In this document: in pieces, positions 19,202-30,199 of the stretch
How the letters are laid out: every line of letters begins with the position of its first letter
Numbering within the stretch: position 1 is the first letter of the stretch
Source: Plakobranchus ocellatus
Lineage: Eukaryota; Mollusca; Gastropoda; Plakobranchidae
Direction: 5' to 3'
DNA length: 35,282 bases
Assembly: GCA_019648995.1 (NCBI GenBank)
Contig: BLXT01007302.1
Span: forward strand, 850,889-886,170
Program-made: the position numbers and the translations under genes
The notes under the pieces: generated by a model
What the model was told of the DNA's origin: nothing
Databases searched by the model: none
The model's input: the letters and a program-made list of their open reading frames with translations, nothing else

Positions 19202-20656
19202 CTAGACACTGATGATGCCATGAGCGTGAGCTCTCAGCGTGCGGTGCTTGTAGTTGCGAGAGAATCGAACACACGCCTCCTGGCTGATGGCTGGGTTGTC
19301 TGTAAGGGCCAGGTATGTGAGATCCTGGCAGGAGGCAAGAGCCTCGAGACAACGCTCTGTCAGCTGGACGCATTTGACCAGCCGCAGCTCCCGCAGTCGG
19401 CAGGGCCCGGCAGAGCTCATCTGGACCAGGGCGCGGATCCCGCGGTCAGTGACCCTCATGCAGCAGGTCAAGTCGAGAGCTGTGAGCCGCGGCAGATGCA
19501 GGGAGATGGTCTTGAGGCTCTGGTCATTGATGTCCGTGCCAGTGAGGGAGAGCCTCTCCAAGCGTGACAGGCGTGAGATGTTGCGCTGGCCAGGCTTGAG
19601 GTTGACCGGTGGTGAGGCCAGCTCGCGGAAACACAGGTCTCGGATGCCTGTGGCCCAGCTCAGATCCAGAGAGCGAAGCAGCGGGCAGTCAGCTGAGCAT
19701 AACGCTCCAATAGATGCCCATGACAGGTTGGAGAGGTCCAGGTGTCGCAGACCAGGCAAGCGAGCAACCAGCCAGCTCAGCTGGGTGTATGACACAACAG
19801 CAGACGCCAACTTCAGAGTGCGGGGCTGCCGCAGGACGATACCTCGCAGGTGTACTGGTTGAAGGCTGTGTCGAGAGAGGTCAAGGCTAGGCCAGAGGAC
19901 AGGGTCAAGGACCCAACAATCAAATGTGCGACATACAGAGGAGAGTCGGGCCAGATCAGATTGTGGCAGCCATCTGAATACAGCAGACCACAGCTGCCGG
20001 GGTAGTGGGTGAGGACTTCCGTTCGCCAAGGGCACAAACTCTGGAATGTTCAGTGGAGGTGCCGGACGAACAACATAATTCTTTATCGGAACTTTTGGGG
20101 CATAGTCTGTACCCCAGCGGAGACGTTCCGGAGAGGGCCCCGGAGGCCTGTCCCCTCCATCACCACTCCCTTCGTTCCGTCCAGGGTCATCTTCTTTCTT
20201 GACCCTGGTGGGGAAGAAGCTGCTGCCATCGTGGCAAGACTGAAGGTGCCCCCCTGCCACTGCCCCCGCACTGTTTGAGGAAGGTGTGGACGATGACAAG
20301 GGCACGCTCAGCGGCTGTGGAACTGAACCTGTTGGGGCACTGTTGTGTAAAAAAGAGGATGACGATGGTGGAGATGACATTACAGGTGATGGAGATGAGA
20401 TCGGGGCACCTGATAAAGCAGCGAACGGCGAGGAAACTTGTGGATGGTACGCATGGATTGGACTGCCCCCATATGGACTCCTCCGGCCGTCCATGCCATG
20501 GAATTTGTGATGCAGGTTGCCCCATTTGACCAAACCGCCATCGACAGTGGTGTGCTCATACAGCTGGTGGTGCTCGCTGATCAGGTGAAAGCCTGCCTTG
20601 GCCGGCGCCATGTCCAGGTCTAGACCTCCGCTCTCACACATCTCCATGTCAGAACC
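19202..20656 (-). CDS. Kdm2: KDM2 terminal exon: disordered leader, F-box and all leucine-rich repeats
   Basis: The acceptor is CTCCCTTCCCAG|GGTTCTG and the exon stays open for 484 residues to a stop at 19202-19204. Exon residues 1-200 are Ser/Pro/His-rich and include a SUMO-type site (VKKE, about 152-155). Residues about 215-262 are the F-box (PHPLPRQLWSAVFRWLPQSD, then SSVCRTF and LDLSR), which in this family binds SKP1. About 263-470 are leucine-rich repeats (QLSWLVARLPGLRHLDLSN, CPLLRSLDLSWATGIRD, LPRLTALDLTCCMRVTDRG), closely paralleling KDM2A. The protein ends HAHGIISV. The exon is clearly more GC-rich than its surroundings. Vertebrate orthologues split this region over several exons, so the single exon is unusual. 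The frame upstream of the acceptor is also open for 20 codons, but that is intron. Confidence 0.95.
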   Translation of the reverse strand, partial: GSDMEMCESGGLDLDMAPAKAGFHLISEHHQLYEHTTVDGGLVKWGNLHHKFHGMDGRRSPYGGSPIHAYHPQVSSPFAALSGAPISSPSPVMSSPPSSSSFLHNSAPTGSVPQPLSVPLSSSTPSSNSAGAVAGGHLQSCHDGSSFFPTRVKKEDDPGRNEGSGDGGDRPPGPSPERLRWGTDYAPKVPIKNYVVRPAPPLNIPEFVPLANGSPHPLPRQLWSAVFRWLPQSDLARLSSVCRTFDCWVLDPVLWPSLDLSRHSLQPVHLRGIVLRQPRTLKLASAVVSYTQLSWLVARLPGLRHLDLSNLSWASIGALCSADCPLLRSLDLSWATGIRDLCFRELASPPVNLKPGQRNISRLSRLERLSLTGTDINDQSLKTISLHLPRLTALDLTCCMRVTDRGIRALVQMSSAGPCRLRELRLVKCVQLTERCLEALASCQDLTYLALTDNPAISQEACVRFSRNYKHRTLRAHAHGIISV

Positions 20657-21240
20657 CTGGGAAGGGAGGGCAAAACTGGTTCCAGGAATTATTTCACTAC
20701 ACCAACACAACAACACGGATAAACCACTACGACCCTAAGTTTCCCTAAGCAATACAGATGCACTAGGGATATTATCCAACGAATTAATCATAAGATTTAA
20801 ATCTTTGATACTTAAAAGTCTTCAAATAGTTTAGCTACTTGACCATAAACTTTAATTTATAATTATGAAAAAAAAAACACCTTAAGAATATAAAAGTTAT
20901 GTAATAAACAAAAAAAATGACGTAATTCAATGTAGAAACCATTTTTTTTTTTTTTTTGATTATTTAAAAAGCACCATAAAGTAAGTTCATATTCATACTT
21001 CACAAGTTTCAGATAATTTTATTTGAAAACAAATCTGTCTTAGACTTTCTTCTTTCTTGATATTAAATTTTACATACACAAATTTTTTTTAAAAAGAACT
21101 ATGGATTGTTTACCTTTTAAAAAAAAAAAACTAAAATAGTAGAAAGAATTGAGTGTGAGCTGTATTAATCACAGAACGAAACCCCACAAGAAACAAAGGA
21201 TGATAATCATACAACCACATGCCTTTTTTTCAAACAAGAT

Positions 21241-21537
21241 CTACTTATTGAACAGAAACTTTGCAGCATTCAACTGTGAAATCCTGAGAATGTGGCCTTG
21301 TTTGTCGATCCTCAACTCGAGACTCCAGTATCCACTGCCAGCTTGATGTGTGATGATGCTAGTGATCTCCCCAGTTGGGGCCAGTTCAGTTGAAGCAGCA
21401 GTTTGAACACCAGAAATCATAAACATATTACAGCTCCTCAGTCTGCTTATGCATGTATTTTGGCCTTTTTCGTTGGTTTTCAGAAAACCAAGAAACTGAT
21501 TTGGTCTAGGTGCGCATGTAACACAGACTAAATTCAA
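21241..21537 (-). other. Intronic minus-strand open frame of uncertain status
   Basis: Within the 7-kb intron before the F-box exon, a 98-codon frame contains TGEITSIITHQAGSGYWSLE, then LRIDKQGHILRI and a stop at 21241. The second half has alternating polar and hydrophobic residues like a beta-rich domain. I see no good acceptor at its start and no ATG context. It might be a retro-fragment or chance. Confidence 0.15.
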
Positions 21538-22380
21538 TAGATTTTGTCAGCATATTAAATTGATATTTCTTTTGAAGAAAGACCATATCCTTAGGAATGG
21601 CATAATGATTCTGTTTCATTTTAGCCAACCATGAGTCTGATTTAGGCCGTTATTGGTTAGTACCACTGGCAAGCTAGAGGCCAGCCAAAGTGAGTCACAG
21701 AGGTCAAGGTGCAGCCTGTTCAGTTTTAATTCTTAGATCTCACTGTTTTGAACTTTAAATAAGATGACAATTGGGAGCAGCGATAGTTAAAACTTTTATA
21801 ATTGTGATGAAAGAGTCACAATAATCATTTTTACCTTGATGTCATTTAACATTTCTAGTTCAGTAACAGAAAAGATGGAAGATTTTTATAAATGTATTGC
21901 TGATATATGTTGTTTTGCAACTATAACCTAGCTGGCTATTGCGGCTTACTTCATTTTCACTTTAGTGAGTGCATTGTTTATGACATCAAATGGCTCTTTG
22001 CAAAAACTGCCAATTGCGACTACTGACTCGGTGTGAGCTTCTGTTCACGCTTGCATTTTCAGTTTTTTTGTGCTTACATAAACATGAACAACATTAGCGA
22101 GTCTCTCACCTTTGCCTTTAGCTCCTATGAATCACAATCAGACTCTGACAGCCGCTTTTAGCTTCGCACAGAGCTAGGGAAGGTGATGTTCTTAGACATG
22201 GGTTACTCATTTTAGTTGAAAATTTAGGTGAACTTTTACAAATCAAAACACTACATTTGCACCATAGCTAATTTGGTTACACTTTCATTAACTTTCTCTC
22301 CAGTTTTTTTCCTTGAGAAGGGAATGTTCAAAGGGCAGTTTGGTTTGAAACATTTAAATCTAATATATTGACTCATTCCA

Positions 22381-22448
22381 GACGTATGCCAATGTATTGG
22401 CGCTAATTTTCACCCCCATCCGGAGGTATACCGATATATCAGCGCTGA
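22381..22448. repeat. Two 26-base direct repeats with internal dyads, 42-base period
   Basis: The units GACGTATGCCAATGTATTGG-CGCTAA (22381-22406) and GAGGTATACCGATATATCAG-CGCTGA (22423-22448) match at most positions. The first contains the dyad GCCAATGTATTGGC and the second CCGATATATCAG. The spacer is 16 bases and C-rich. Confidence 0.65.
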
Positions 22449-23723
22449 CAGGTTTCTCTACTCTTGTTTCTTCGGCATGAATTTCGTCAACATCCAAAAA
22501 AAAAAATCGGTCTTAATGAAGCACTAAGTCAAATGACATTTTAGAATTGAATAACTCTCCGAAATCCTGTATGTTAGACGTTGTTTTCAGACAGAAAATA
22601 AAAATGATCTCATCTTTAGGTCTAGAATTCCACATTCTATATTGAGTTAACAAATATACTAAAAAGTTTAAGACTTTGATCAGCAAGTACAACAACATCA
22701 AGTTAATTATCAAAGATCATCCCTTCTCAAATTCAGCAAATTGGATGTTTCTCCTGTGCCCTTGCCTTAAAGGTGTCAATGTTAGACAGAGAAAAAAAAA
22801 GTATGAATTTCTTCAATATGGGCAAATTTGAGTCATTTTTCAAAGGACGCTTCTTCGCTTCTAAATGTGGAGGGAAGAATCTCACAGTTTTTAACATTTT
22901 TCTAATCAGTGATGTGAACTTGAATTCAAGGATGAAACGTGGAAAAAACAGGTTTCATGATAAAATTTCACAATTCAATCTTGCATAACTCTCTCCCTAC
23001 AATGCCAAGTTTCCTGGAGTTAAAATTATTGTACCATATTTGTAGCTAAAATGCACCATTAATTTAGCAAGATCTTTCTCAATTTCTAAAGCGCAAGTGA
23101 AAACAATCTCTGCTCAGAAGAAAAAAAAAAGAGACAACACTATGATACATGGTTCCATTAGGGTTTATTTATTTGATTATTGCCACAAAATTGTTTTCAA
23201 ATTGCCAAACAATATTGATTGCCTGTTACAAATGCCTTTATTTTGAAAAAAAAAAAGAAAAACCTTAGATTTATCATTTATTCATGGTGATGAATTAAAA
23301 ATCATACACTGTCTTGTGCCTTTAACCTTGCATAAATCCTTACAGAGAACAGAGACACCAAGTCACAGTACATTTCAGCATTTCTTTCTCAACATCATTA
23401 TTTCCTTACGAAAAACTTTTTGCTTTTAACTCTCAATGAACTACCTATCTAAAAAAATTGAAATTTGCATCTCAACTCTGCTTAGGTACATTTAACTAAG
23501 GAGTGACACAAATGTTGAGCTGAGCATATTGTATCTGAGTAACCGCAGGAAAGTTTACATGGCCATGATAAAATAAATAGCCTATTCAGGCATCTGAAAT
23601 ATTCTGGGGTAAAGCTTGATTTAAATTCTGACTATTGCAGTTTTTATCATTCTTCAGCAACTACTTTAAAAAGTCATCTTTCCAAGCTGCTCTTAAAAGG
23701 ACAATTTTGAATGTTACAAAAAC

Positions 23724-23749
23724 AAAAATATATATATATATATATATAA
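23724..23749. repeat. AT dinucleotide repeat
   Basis: About eleven TA units inside the large KDM2 intron. Confidence 0.85.
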
Positions 23750-24647
23750 AAAGCCCAATCCTTACAAACCAAAATTCCTTTTGATCGCAAGTTGTAAAAG
23801 AAAACTTGCCTACACCTGAGTGATCATTATTGATTTTTTTACTGTCCACCAACATCCTTAAATCTTTACTTTACTTTAGAACAATATTTTGAAAAACAAA
23901 ATTCGTTACATGTCATCCAAGATTAAAAAGGGGAACAACATTTCCGATATGTGCAGATTTAAGACTATATACAAGTAGCTGCCATAACCAACCTAGAGTA
24001 ACCAATTGCCTACAGTGATTATAACCAGAGAAATTATACGGATTGAAATGTACATGCAGCCATTTTGAGATCCTGTTGCTCTCTCGCATTGAAGTTCAAA
24101 ATTTGTTTAGAAATTGTTTTGCACTCTCTACAATTTTCTTTGAAAAGTTGCCAATGGATATGGATGAACATAAAACTTCAGCACTGAGACAGGATACAGA
24201 TTCCTCTAAATGCATCTTCAAAAAAAATAACAACCGTCACGTTTTGCAAGAAAAGAACGGGGAAAAAAAATTCATAGCTTAATTTCAAATTTGATGAATT
24301 TTTTTAAAGGCTCACAAATTTAAATAAGGTTATCACTTTTTTGTATTCACGACCTATCTTGATGGGGTTTCTTTCACACTTAGTGAACTTGTTTTGAACT
24401 GAAACTTTTACGCCATATTTGTAGTAATACTAAGTCCACTTAACCAACTAAAGCCCTATTTGTACCCACTGATATTTATATTAAGGGAAAATAACAAAAC
24501 CAAATGCAGCAACAATCTTATTGGGAATCGCCCAACAGGATACAGAGAACAATATTTGAATACAAGTCAACATAAATTATCAAAGCATATGTTTTTTACA
24601 CACCGCAAATGGTGGGAATGCAGTTGTAACTAGTATAACTGAAATTT

Positions 24648-24925
24648 CTCAATTAATGCCAGGATAACAAGAAATACTTTAGATGGCGAAAGTGCAGCCA
24701 CATTGCCAGAAAGGTAAAAATGGCCCAAAGATTTCAGCTGCTAAAGAAACACACAATACTAAAAAAAAAAAAATTAAGTTTTGAGGTAGATAGAATTATG
24801 GGTGTTCTAAAATGTGCTCAATTAATGCCACAATAAAAGCTATTACTTTAGATGATGAAACTCAAGTCGAGCTACATTGCAAACATAGTAGAAATGGTGA
24901 AAAATTTCCGTTACTAAAAAACCAA
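24648..24925. repeat. Diverged tandem duplication, about 169-base period
   Basis: CTCAATTAATGCCAGGATAA starting at 24648 recurs as CTCAATTAATGCCACAATAA at 24817. The match continues through TACTTTAGATGGCGAAA / TACTTTAGATGATGAAA, GCCACATTGC / GCTACATTGC and TAAAAATGG / TAGAAATGG. About 109 bases of each unit are alignable; no third unit was found on either side. Confidence 0.65.
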
Positions 24926-24978
24926 ACGACATAAGTCTGTGACAATGTTTATGGTGATATCCCAAAGATATAGCGCCT

Positions 24979-25030
24979 GTGTTTGCCACAACATGAGATG
25001 TTCTGTCGCCAAAAACAGCCATGGAAAAAT
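24979..25030 (+). repeat. Core of the CACAAAATGAGA dispersed repeat
   Basis: It reads GTGTTTGCCACAACATGAGA, then TGTTCTGTCGCCAAAAAC and AGCCATGGAAAAAT, matching the first half of the 15749 element (CCGGGAAAACGGCCAAGGAAAAT). The right terminal repeat is not clear. Confidence 0.5.
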
Positions 25031-26393
25031 GCTACAACTGTAATTACCTCTGGCACTTGTTCCTGCCACTATACAGCTCAATTAAATGTGACAAGACATT
25101 TTCGTTATAGTTCCTTTGAAATTCTGAGGTAGGTTGAAGCTAAGTAGAACGAGCCGCATTTTCAATACTGCATATAATTATTATATTTAGAATCCATACA
25201 CAAACAGTAACGAGCAAGGTGAGCAAGGTGATCCATTATGATTATAAACGCATTGTATGGAGAAATAATTTGCTATCTAGTTTGTAAGCAAACTGCCATT
25301 AGTCTGCCCATAACTCATGGTTTGAAGAAAGCTAGGCACTTTGATCAAGCTCAATTTAATATTTTTGATCTGCATCTTTAAAAAATCATACGTAAAAAAT
25401 ATATAATATATTTTACAAATCCCTGAGTGAAATGTACAAAAAAAAAAAATAAATAAATGAGTGCTACCATTGTTGAGGTGAGATCAATAAAAATGCATTC
25501 TCATAAAAATAGAAGTATTCATGATAATTATTCTTGGTATTCCTGGATAATTCTTTCACAAAATAAGCTTTGTTGCACAGGTCTGCCTAAAGTGAAGAGG
25601 AGCAATTTAAAACGAGGGGAAGTAAAAGTTAGCCAGTCCAAAATAATGTTGGAATTTGATGATGTGTAACGGCAGACTTTCTAACAATGAACAACTGGTT
25701 ACCTTCACCTCTATAGCTCAAGATCTCCAGTACAGGGTAGAGCAGCAACAGGGAGGTTTAGTGCTAATGCTGCTTGCACAATTATATACACGGGAATAAC
25801 TGACACCATGCAAAAAGGACTATTGTAAAATGTTTACATTCTTTACAGAGTATTCACAAACTACAGAAAAAAGACCCTGGAATTTTTGCTAAAAACCATA
25901 GGGAAAAGGGAGGAGAGCAGACACTGCACATTATGTAAGAATACCTTGTTTTCTTTTTCCTTCAAAACAACTCGGGTATATTCCCCTAATAATGTAGATT
26001 TTTCACTAATAATAAAAACTGATCAATCTCGGAAGCAGAAGTTTCTGTGTTGCTCATGAAACCATCTCTTTGTACGCCATTTTGGCAGCACAAGTTTGTA
26101 ACAGGTTGAGAAAGGTTGGTATCCTTTGAAAATAACCTTAATACAACATGCATTCAAGATTATTTTATTTGGTTATTTGAGTTCTTTCTGAATGATTCAA
26201 AAATTTTTTTTCAAAAGCTTAATACACAGACAAAAAGCAAAATCAGTTTGAAGAGAAATGTACTAAGCAAAAATAAATTAAATAAAAATGTGTTGCAGAA
26301 ATAAATATACAGTATTCGGTGGGAACAGAAACAAATTATTTTCAGAAGCAGCTGTTAGATATGTACAAAGAGTCAGGTTGTGCTTAAAGAAAT

Positions 26394-26432
26394 GTGTGGT
26401 GTTGCCTCACACAAAATGAGATGTTCAATGAG
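26394..26432 (+). repeat. Core of the CACAAAATGAGA dispersed repeat
   Basis: It contains CACACAAAATGAGATGTTC preceded by GTGTTGCCT, like the copies at 15749 and 24979; similarity ends soon after. Confidence 0.45.
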
Positions 26433-26580
26433 GAGGAACAAGTGATACAAATAGAGATAAATCTGAATATTTTACTTCCCATTTCTTTCATTAAATCTGG
26501 AGAATTCTTTCAGGTTATTGCTTTCTTCTCTTACGTCATTTGATTGGTAACGAGATTGCTTTGTAGGATGCCAAAGACAA

Positions 26581-26636
26581 GTTTTCTATGGCAATTTTTT
26601 TGCACAAAAACATCTCACTTTGTGATGGCATGACAC
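26581..26636 (-). repeat. Inverted copy of the CACAAAATGAGA dispersed repeat
   Basis: On the minus strand it reads TGTCATGCCATCACAAAGTG, then AGATGTTTTTGTGC and AAAAAATTGCCATAGAAAAC, following the block order of the copy at 24979. Confidence 0.5.
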
Positions 26637-26885
26637 GAATAATTTCTTGAAAACTATAATAACAAAAAAAACCACAAACTTCTTTAACCCTCAAGCATAA
26701 TGTAATAGCAGAGTTAAAAAGTTAGAGAGAGAGCGCAGGACAAAAAAAAGCACAGACATGGGCATCAACTGATTCCACAGGCAGGTGCAGAAATAAATTT
26801 TGCTTATGCAAAAACTGTTTAGGCATACAATTTTTCAACAGTAACACTTTGACATTTTGCTTTAAATATGTAGACTCAAAAAAAT

Positions 26886-26900
26886 CCCCCCCCCCCCCCC
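26886..26900. repeat. Poly-C tract
   Basis: A run of about 14 C flanked by A-rich sequence, striking in an AT-rich intron. Confidence 0.85.
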
Positions 26901-27692
26901 AAAAATTATTTTTTACAGTTAGTTCTCCAATGAAAGCTCTGCTGCCAGCATCAATGTGACTTGAAATTTCTAAATCATGTTTATCCTATTATCAAGACCA
27001 TGTGCATCTGACTATGCCTTAAACCTATACATGGCATCACAAAACAGTTACTGCCACCTGAGATGCTAAGATATAAAAAGCTAAGCCCTCTATAACATAT
27101 AAGATCTCTGGACCGCTTTGTCAACTTTTCAGGAATCATGAGCCTACTTTTCAGAAACAAAAATATGTCTCACTTTGAAATTCAATACAGAAATTGCAAA
27201 ACAATTTAGCAAGTCTAAGAAAAGTGGCTGATGTGCAAATGCTCAGAACAAAAAGTTTTAATTAACTCTACAAAAAAAAAAAAAAAATTCAAGCAAGGAA
27301 CTGGACTTGAGAAAACACAGTGGTTTAATTACATGACAAGATAGCCATACAAAAAAAAAGGAATTAATTTATACCAATTGAATCATTATTAAAAAGCGCA
27401 TATCGTTCCTTCAGAATAATTAGCAGAATACCTCTGGGAAACCTTCATTATAGAACGAAAAAGGCAATATATTTTGCACTCTAACACAGCCAGTAATGCA
27501 CAAGTTTAAGGAGGGAAAAAAATTGGAAAAGCAAAGAGGAAGACTTAATCAAAAAAAAAAACCCAAGAGGAATACAACATAGATAAAGACCAAAAAGGGG
27601 AGAACAGTAAGATTACAAGCGCAAATAAATACAAAAAGAGTGCAGAGGGAGCTCTAGACTATTCAAGGCTCATATCTGCGCGGAACAACTAC

Positions 27693-27809
27693 CTCTCGTT
27701 TTGGTCTTTTATTCCCAGCATCAGCCTGCTGTAGGTTGTCTGGTGTGTACCGCTTGCGCTGCTGATGCCCGCGGTGAGAATCCTCATGAGACAGCTGGTT
27801 TGACGGGGA
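27693..27809 (-). CDS. Kdm2: KDM2 exon: short basic linker
   Basis: This 117-base exon (39 codons) lies between TTGCCTCCAG|TCCCCG and CGAGAG|GTAGTT. It encodes SPSNQLSHEDSHRGHQQRKR, then YTPDNLQQADAGNKRPKRE. It is basic, and KRPKRE could be a nuclear localisation signal. It is phase 0 at both ends and sits between the Ser/Lys linker and the F-box exon. It has no recognisable domain, so the call rests on splice sites, frame, codon quality and position. Confidence 0.78.
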
Positions 27810-28214
27810 CTGGAGGCAAGGGGGTTAAAGTACCAGTTTTTCATATTACAGCACATCATTACATTGCATCAAGAATATAAAAAATACACGAATCTCTAAG
27901 TAAAAGGCTGAAGCAAAGCCGATTTTGGAAGCTGGTAAATTGATAAATCAAATATTTTCAAAGTGAAATTACATGATGAAAGATGTGGCAATGTAACTTA
28001 TTGACTAAAAGAAAACAACCTAAACTTTCTGTATTGAAAAATCTGTTCTCAACATATGAACAGTCTTCTGCTTTCACATTTAATGTTGATTGTTAAAAAA
28101 ATAATGAAACAAAAAGGGTAAGAGAAAAGAAGAAAGATTTACTATTTTTGACTAGGTAACACAACTTGTTCTATTCACAAATCTATGTAGTTACTTGAAG
28201 AGACACAAGCCTAC

Positions 28215-28577
28215 CTTCTCCCTTTTAATCGCTTTCTTTTGGTCTCTGTGGTTTGCAGAGTACAAGGAAGCAGATTTCTTGTGACAGTTTTCATCGCCCG
28301 GCACGGGCGAGGACCGAGACCTGCTCTCCTCCTTTTTGATATTGGACTCCGACATTGGGGAGTAGCGCTTGGATGTGTTGGACCATTTTATCGGGGTACC
28401 AAACTCACACCTGGGTGTGCCCTCTTTGGCCGTGACCCTCTTCCCCTCCACAGGCGATACAGGGGAGAGCGGGCCTCCTCCATCCTCCTCTTGACTGCCC
28501 TCGCTGTCGGCAGAGAGGAAGGAAGAGTCTTCCAGCTTTGCCCTCTTGGCAGACATGCCTCCTGGTCTTGGGCGGAC
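28215..28577 (-). CDS. Kdm2: KDM2 exon: Ser/Lys-rich disordered linker
   Basis: The acceptor is TTCTTCACAG|GTCCGC and the donor GAGAAG|GTAGGC; 363 bases, 121 codons, phase 0. The product starts VRPRPGGMSAKRAKLEDSSF and runs to KKAIKREK. It is rich in Ser, Glu, Lys and Arg with no globular domain. Two sequences fit the SUMO-acceptor consensus (hydrophobic-K-x-E): IKKE in SNIKKEESRS and IKRE near the end. SPVSP and SPMSES are possible proline-directed phosphorylation sites. The vertebrate proteins have a low-complexity linker at this position (with LTPPPHSPTS), so position fits although sequence similarity is weak. Confidence 0.88.
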
Positions 28578-29389
28578 CTGTGAAGAAACAGCTTTTGGTT
28601 TCAACACATGCAAATACTAACAAGAACATTTTTTATAACTGGTTCATCTTTAATACTATTTGCTCAAAACAGGTAAGCACATTCACAAGAAATAAAAGAA
28701 ATTGTACTTTATATATATAAGCAAATATTCCAAATGAATACAAGTGGAAGACAACATGTTTTCTTAAAGTTCTGGATTTAACACTGTCATTTAGGTAAGA
28801 CTGAACTCATCCCCTTGCAATTAATAAGGAAATTATTATTGGCTTTTTCTTTTTTAAATATGTTTCAAAATAGTTATTTATGTTAAAAAGATAAATTCAA
28901 AATATAACAACATCCTTGTAAGGGAAAAATTGCCCCTGTATCATTTGATCCTCCCCAACAATCTCAAACAGTGCATTGCCTGTACTGATTATTTCACAAC
29001 TGATAAAATTACAAGATATTCACGCACATCCTCAACTCCATCACACAATGAGCTCAAAAAAAATATTTCCATCACTCTTTAGGGCAGGCTCTACAAGTTT
29101 AGACAGAATGTTCTTGTAGATTCCAGTGAAGTTCGCCAACCTCTACAGTCTACTCTACCAATTTTCAATTCACTCAACTTTTATTGCCTGGTCTACTTTG
29201 AAGCCTCTATTGATATCTACATGAAATATGTCCTCTCTCATACTTTAGCACTTCTCCAAGGATTGAATTGATGCTTTTCAAGTATGCAAAAAGAACTTCC
29301 CGATATCTCTAATTTATCCTCTTCCAAGGAACTAAATATCACTGCAAGCTAAAAACATCAAAAGAATGTGTAAAGAGGCGTGGCCCTAC

Positions 29390-29489
29390 CTTCAACTGGC
29401 CCTGCCTGCCCTCGTTGCAACATTTCAGACACTCCCAGCTGTTTGGCAGATCTTCATTGACCACACCCTCGTTCTCCAGGTTCTCATGT
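29390..29489 (-). CDS. Kdm2: KDM2 exon: PHD finger, C-terminal part
   Basis: This 100-base exon runs from acceptor CCTCCCAG|ACATGAG to donor TTGAAG|GTAGGG. After the split Lys codon it reads HENLENEGVVNEDLPNSW, then ECLKCCNEGRQGQLK. The LPNSWECLKC block gives the final CxxC pair of the PHD finger and matches LPNCWECPKC in KDM2A. It has no long ORF of its own on this strand; it was found by looking for the missing zinc ligands. Confidence 0.93.
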
Positions 29490-30199
29490 CTGGGAGGATC
29501 AAGACAGAATGGTTAGGTTTAAAAAATAAACAACTAGTAGTATTACTTTGAAAATCTATCAGTGCAATATTTTGGATGTTCCCAGCTGTGAGGTACACCT
29601 ATACTACACTGTCATTAGCCTGATTTTTGTAGCTGAAAGATCAAGAGAACATTTCTGGGATTTTTTGTTGTTTTTTTTTTTTTTGTAGCACATATGAAAA
29701 CCTACAAAAGTAAAGTATTATTTGTAGTACAAACAGGTTTGGCTTCTAATGATTGAGACCAAGATCTCAAACACAACTTTGTGTTTAAGCAAATAGCCAT
29801 ATCCTGAGACCAGATAAGATGAGCTGTATGTTACATGCAAAATAACTCCTTGAAAAAAAAATGCAACGAGATTTATTTTTCCTTCTTCAAAATGCTTTTT
29901 TTTTTTTCAAAAAAGTTCAAACTTATTAATCAGCACAGAGCAAACAAATTAGCATCTCTCTTTCCCCAATTTCACTGTTACATTACAAAGTCAGAAAAAA
30001 AAAAAAGAATTTAAGGCATCATCAATGTAGGAAATGTTCAAAATACAATTTCCTACTCATCTGGTCTGCTCCCACAACATTAATAACATTTTTCCAACAT
30101 GAATTTCATTTTTTTTTTTTCTGAGCAACCTATCAAACTATATCACCAAGTTCTAACACTATCAGTTGACTTGTCTAAAAGCTTAAGTTGAGTCCATAC

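Larger units (their letters stand above)
20657..27692 (-). other. Large KDM2 intron (about 7.0 kb)
   Basis: The flanking exons are joined in phase 0 (donor CGAGAG|GTAGTT, acceptor CTTCCCAG|GGTTC). The intron holds the uncertain frame at 21241, the 42-base-period repeat, the TA repeat, the 169-base tandem duplication, three copies of the CACAAAATGAGA repeat and the poly-C run. No further KDM2 exon is needed to keep the frame. Confidence 0.7.

Noticed and set aside
19220-20623. Plus-strand frames up to 202 codons across the F-box/LRR exon
   Set aside because: They are antisense shadows; the minus-strand frame has clear F-box and LRR similarity.
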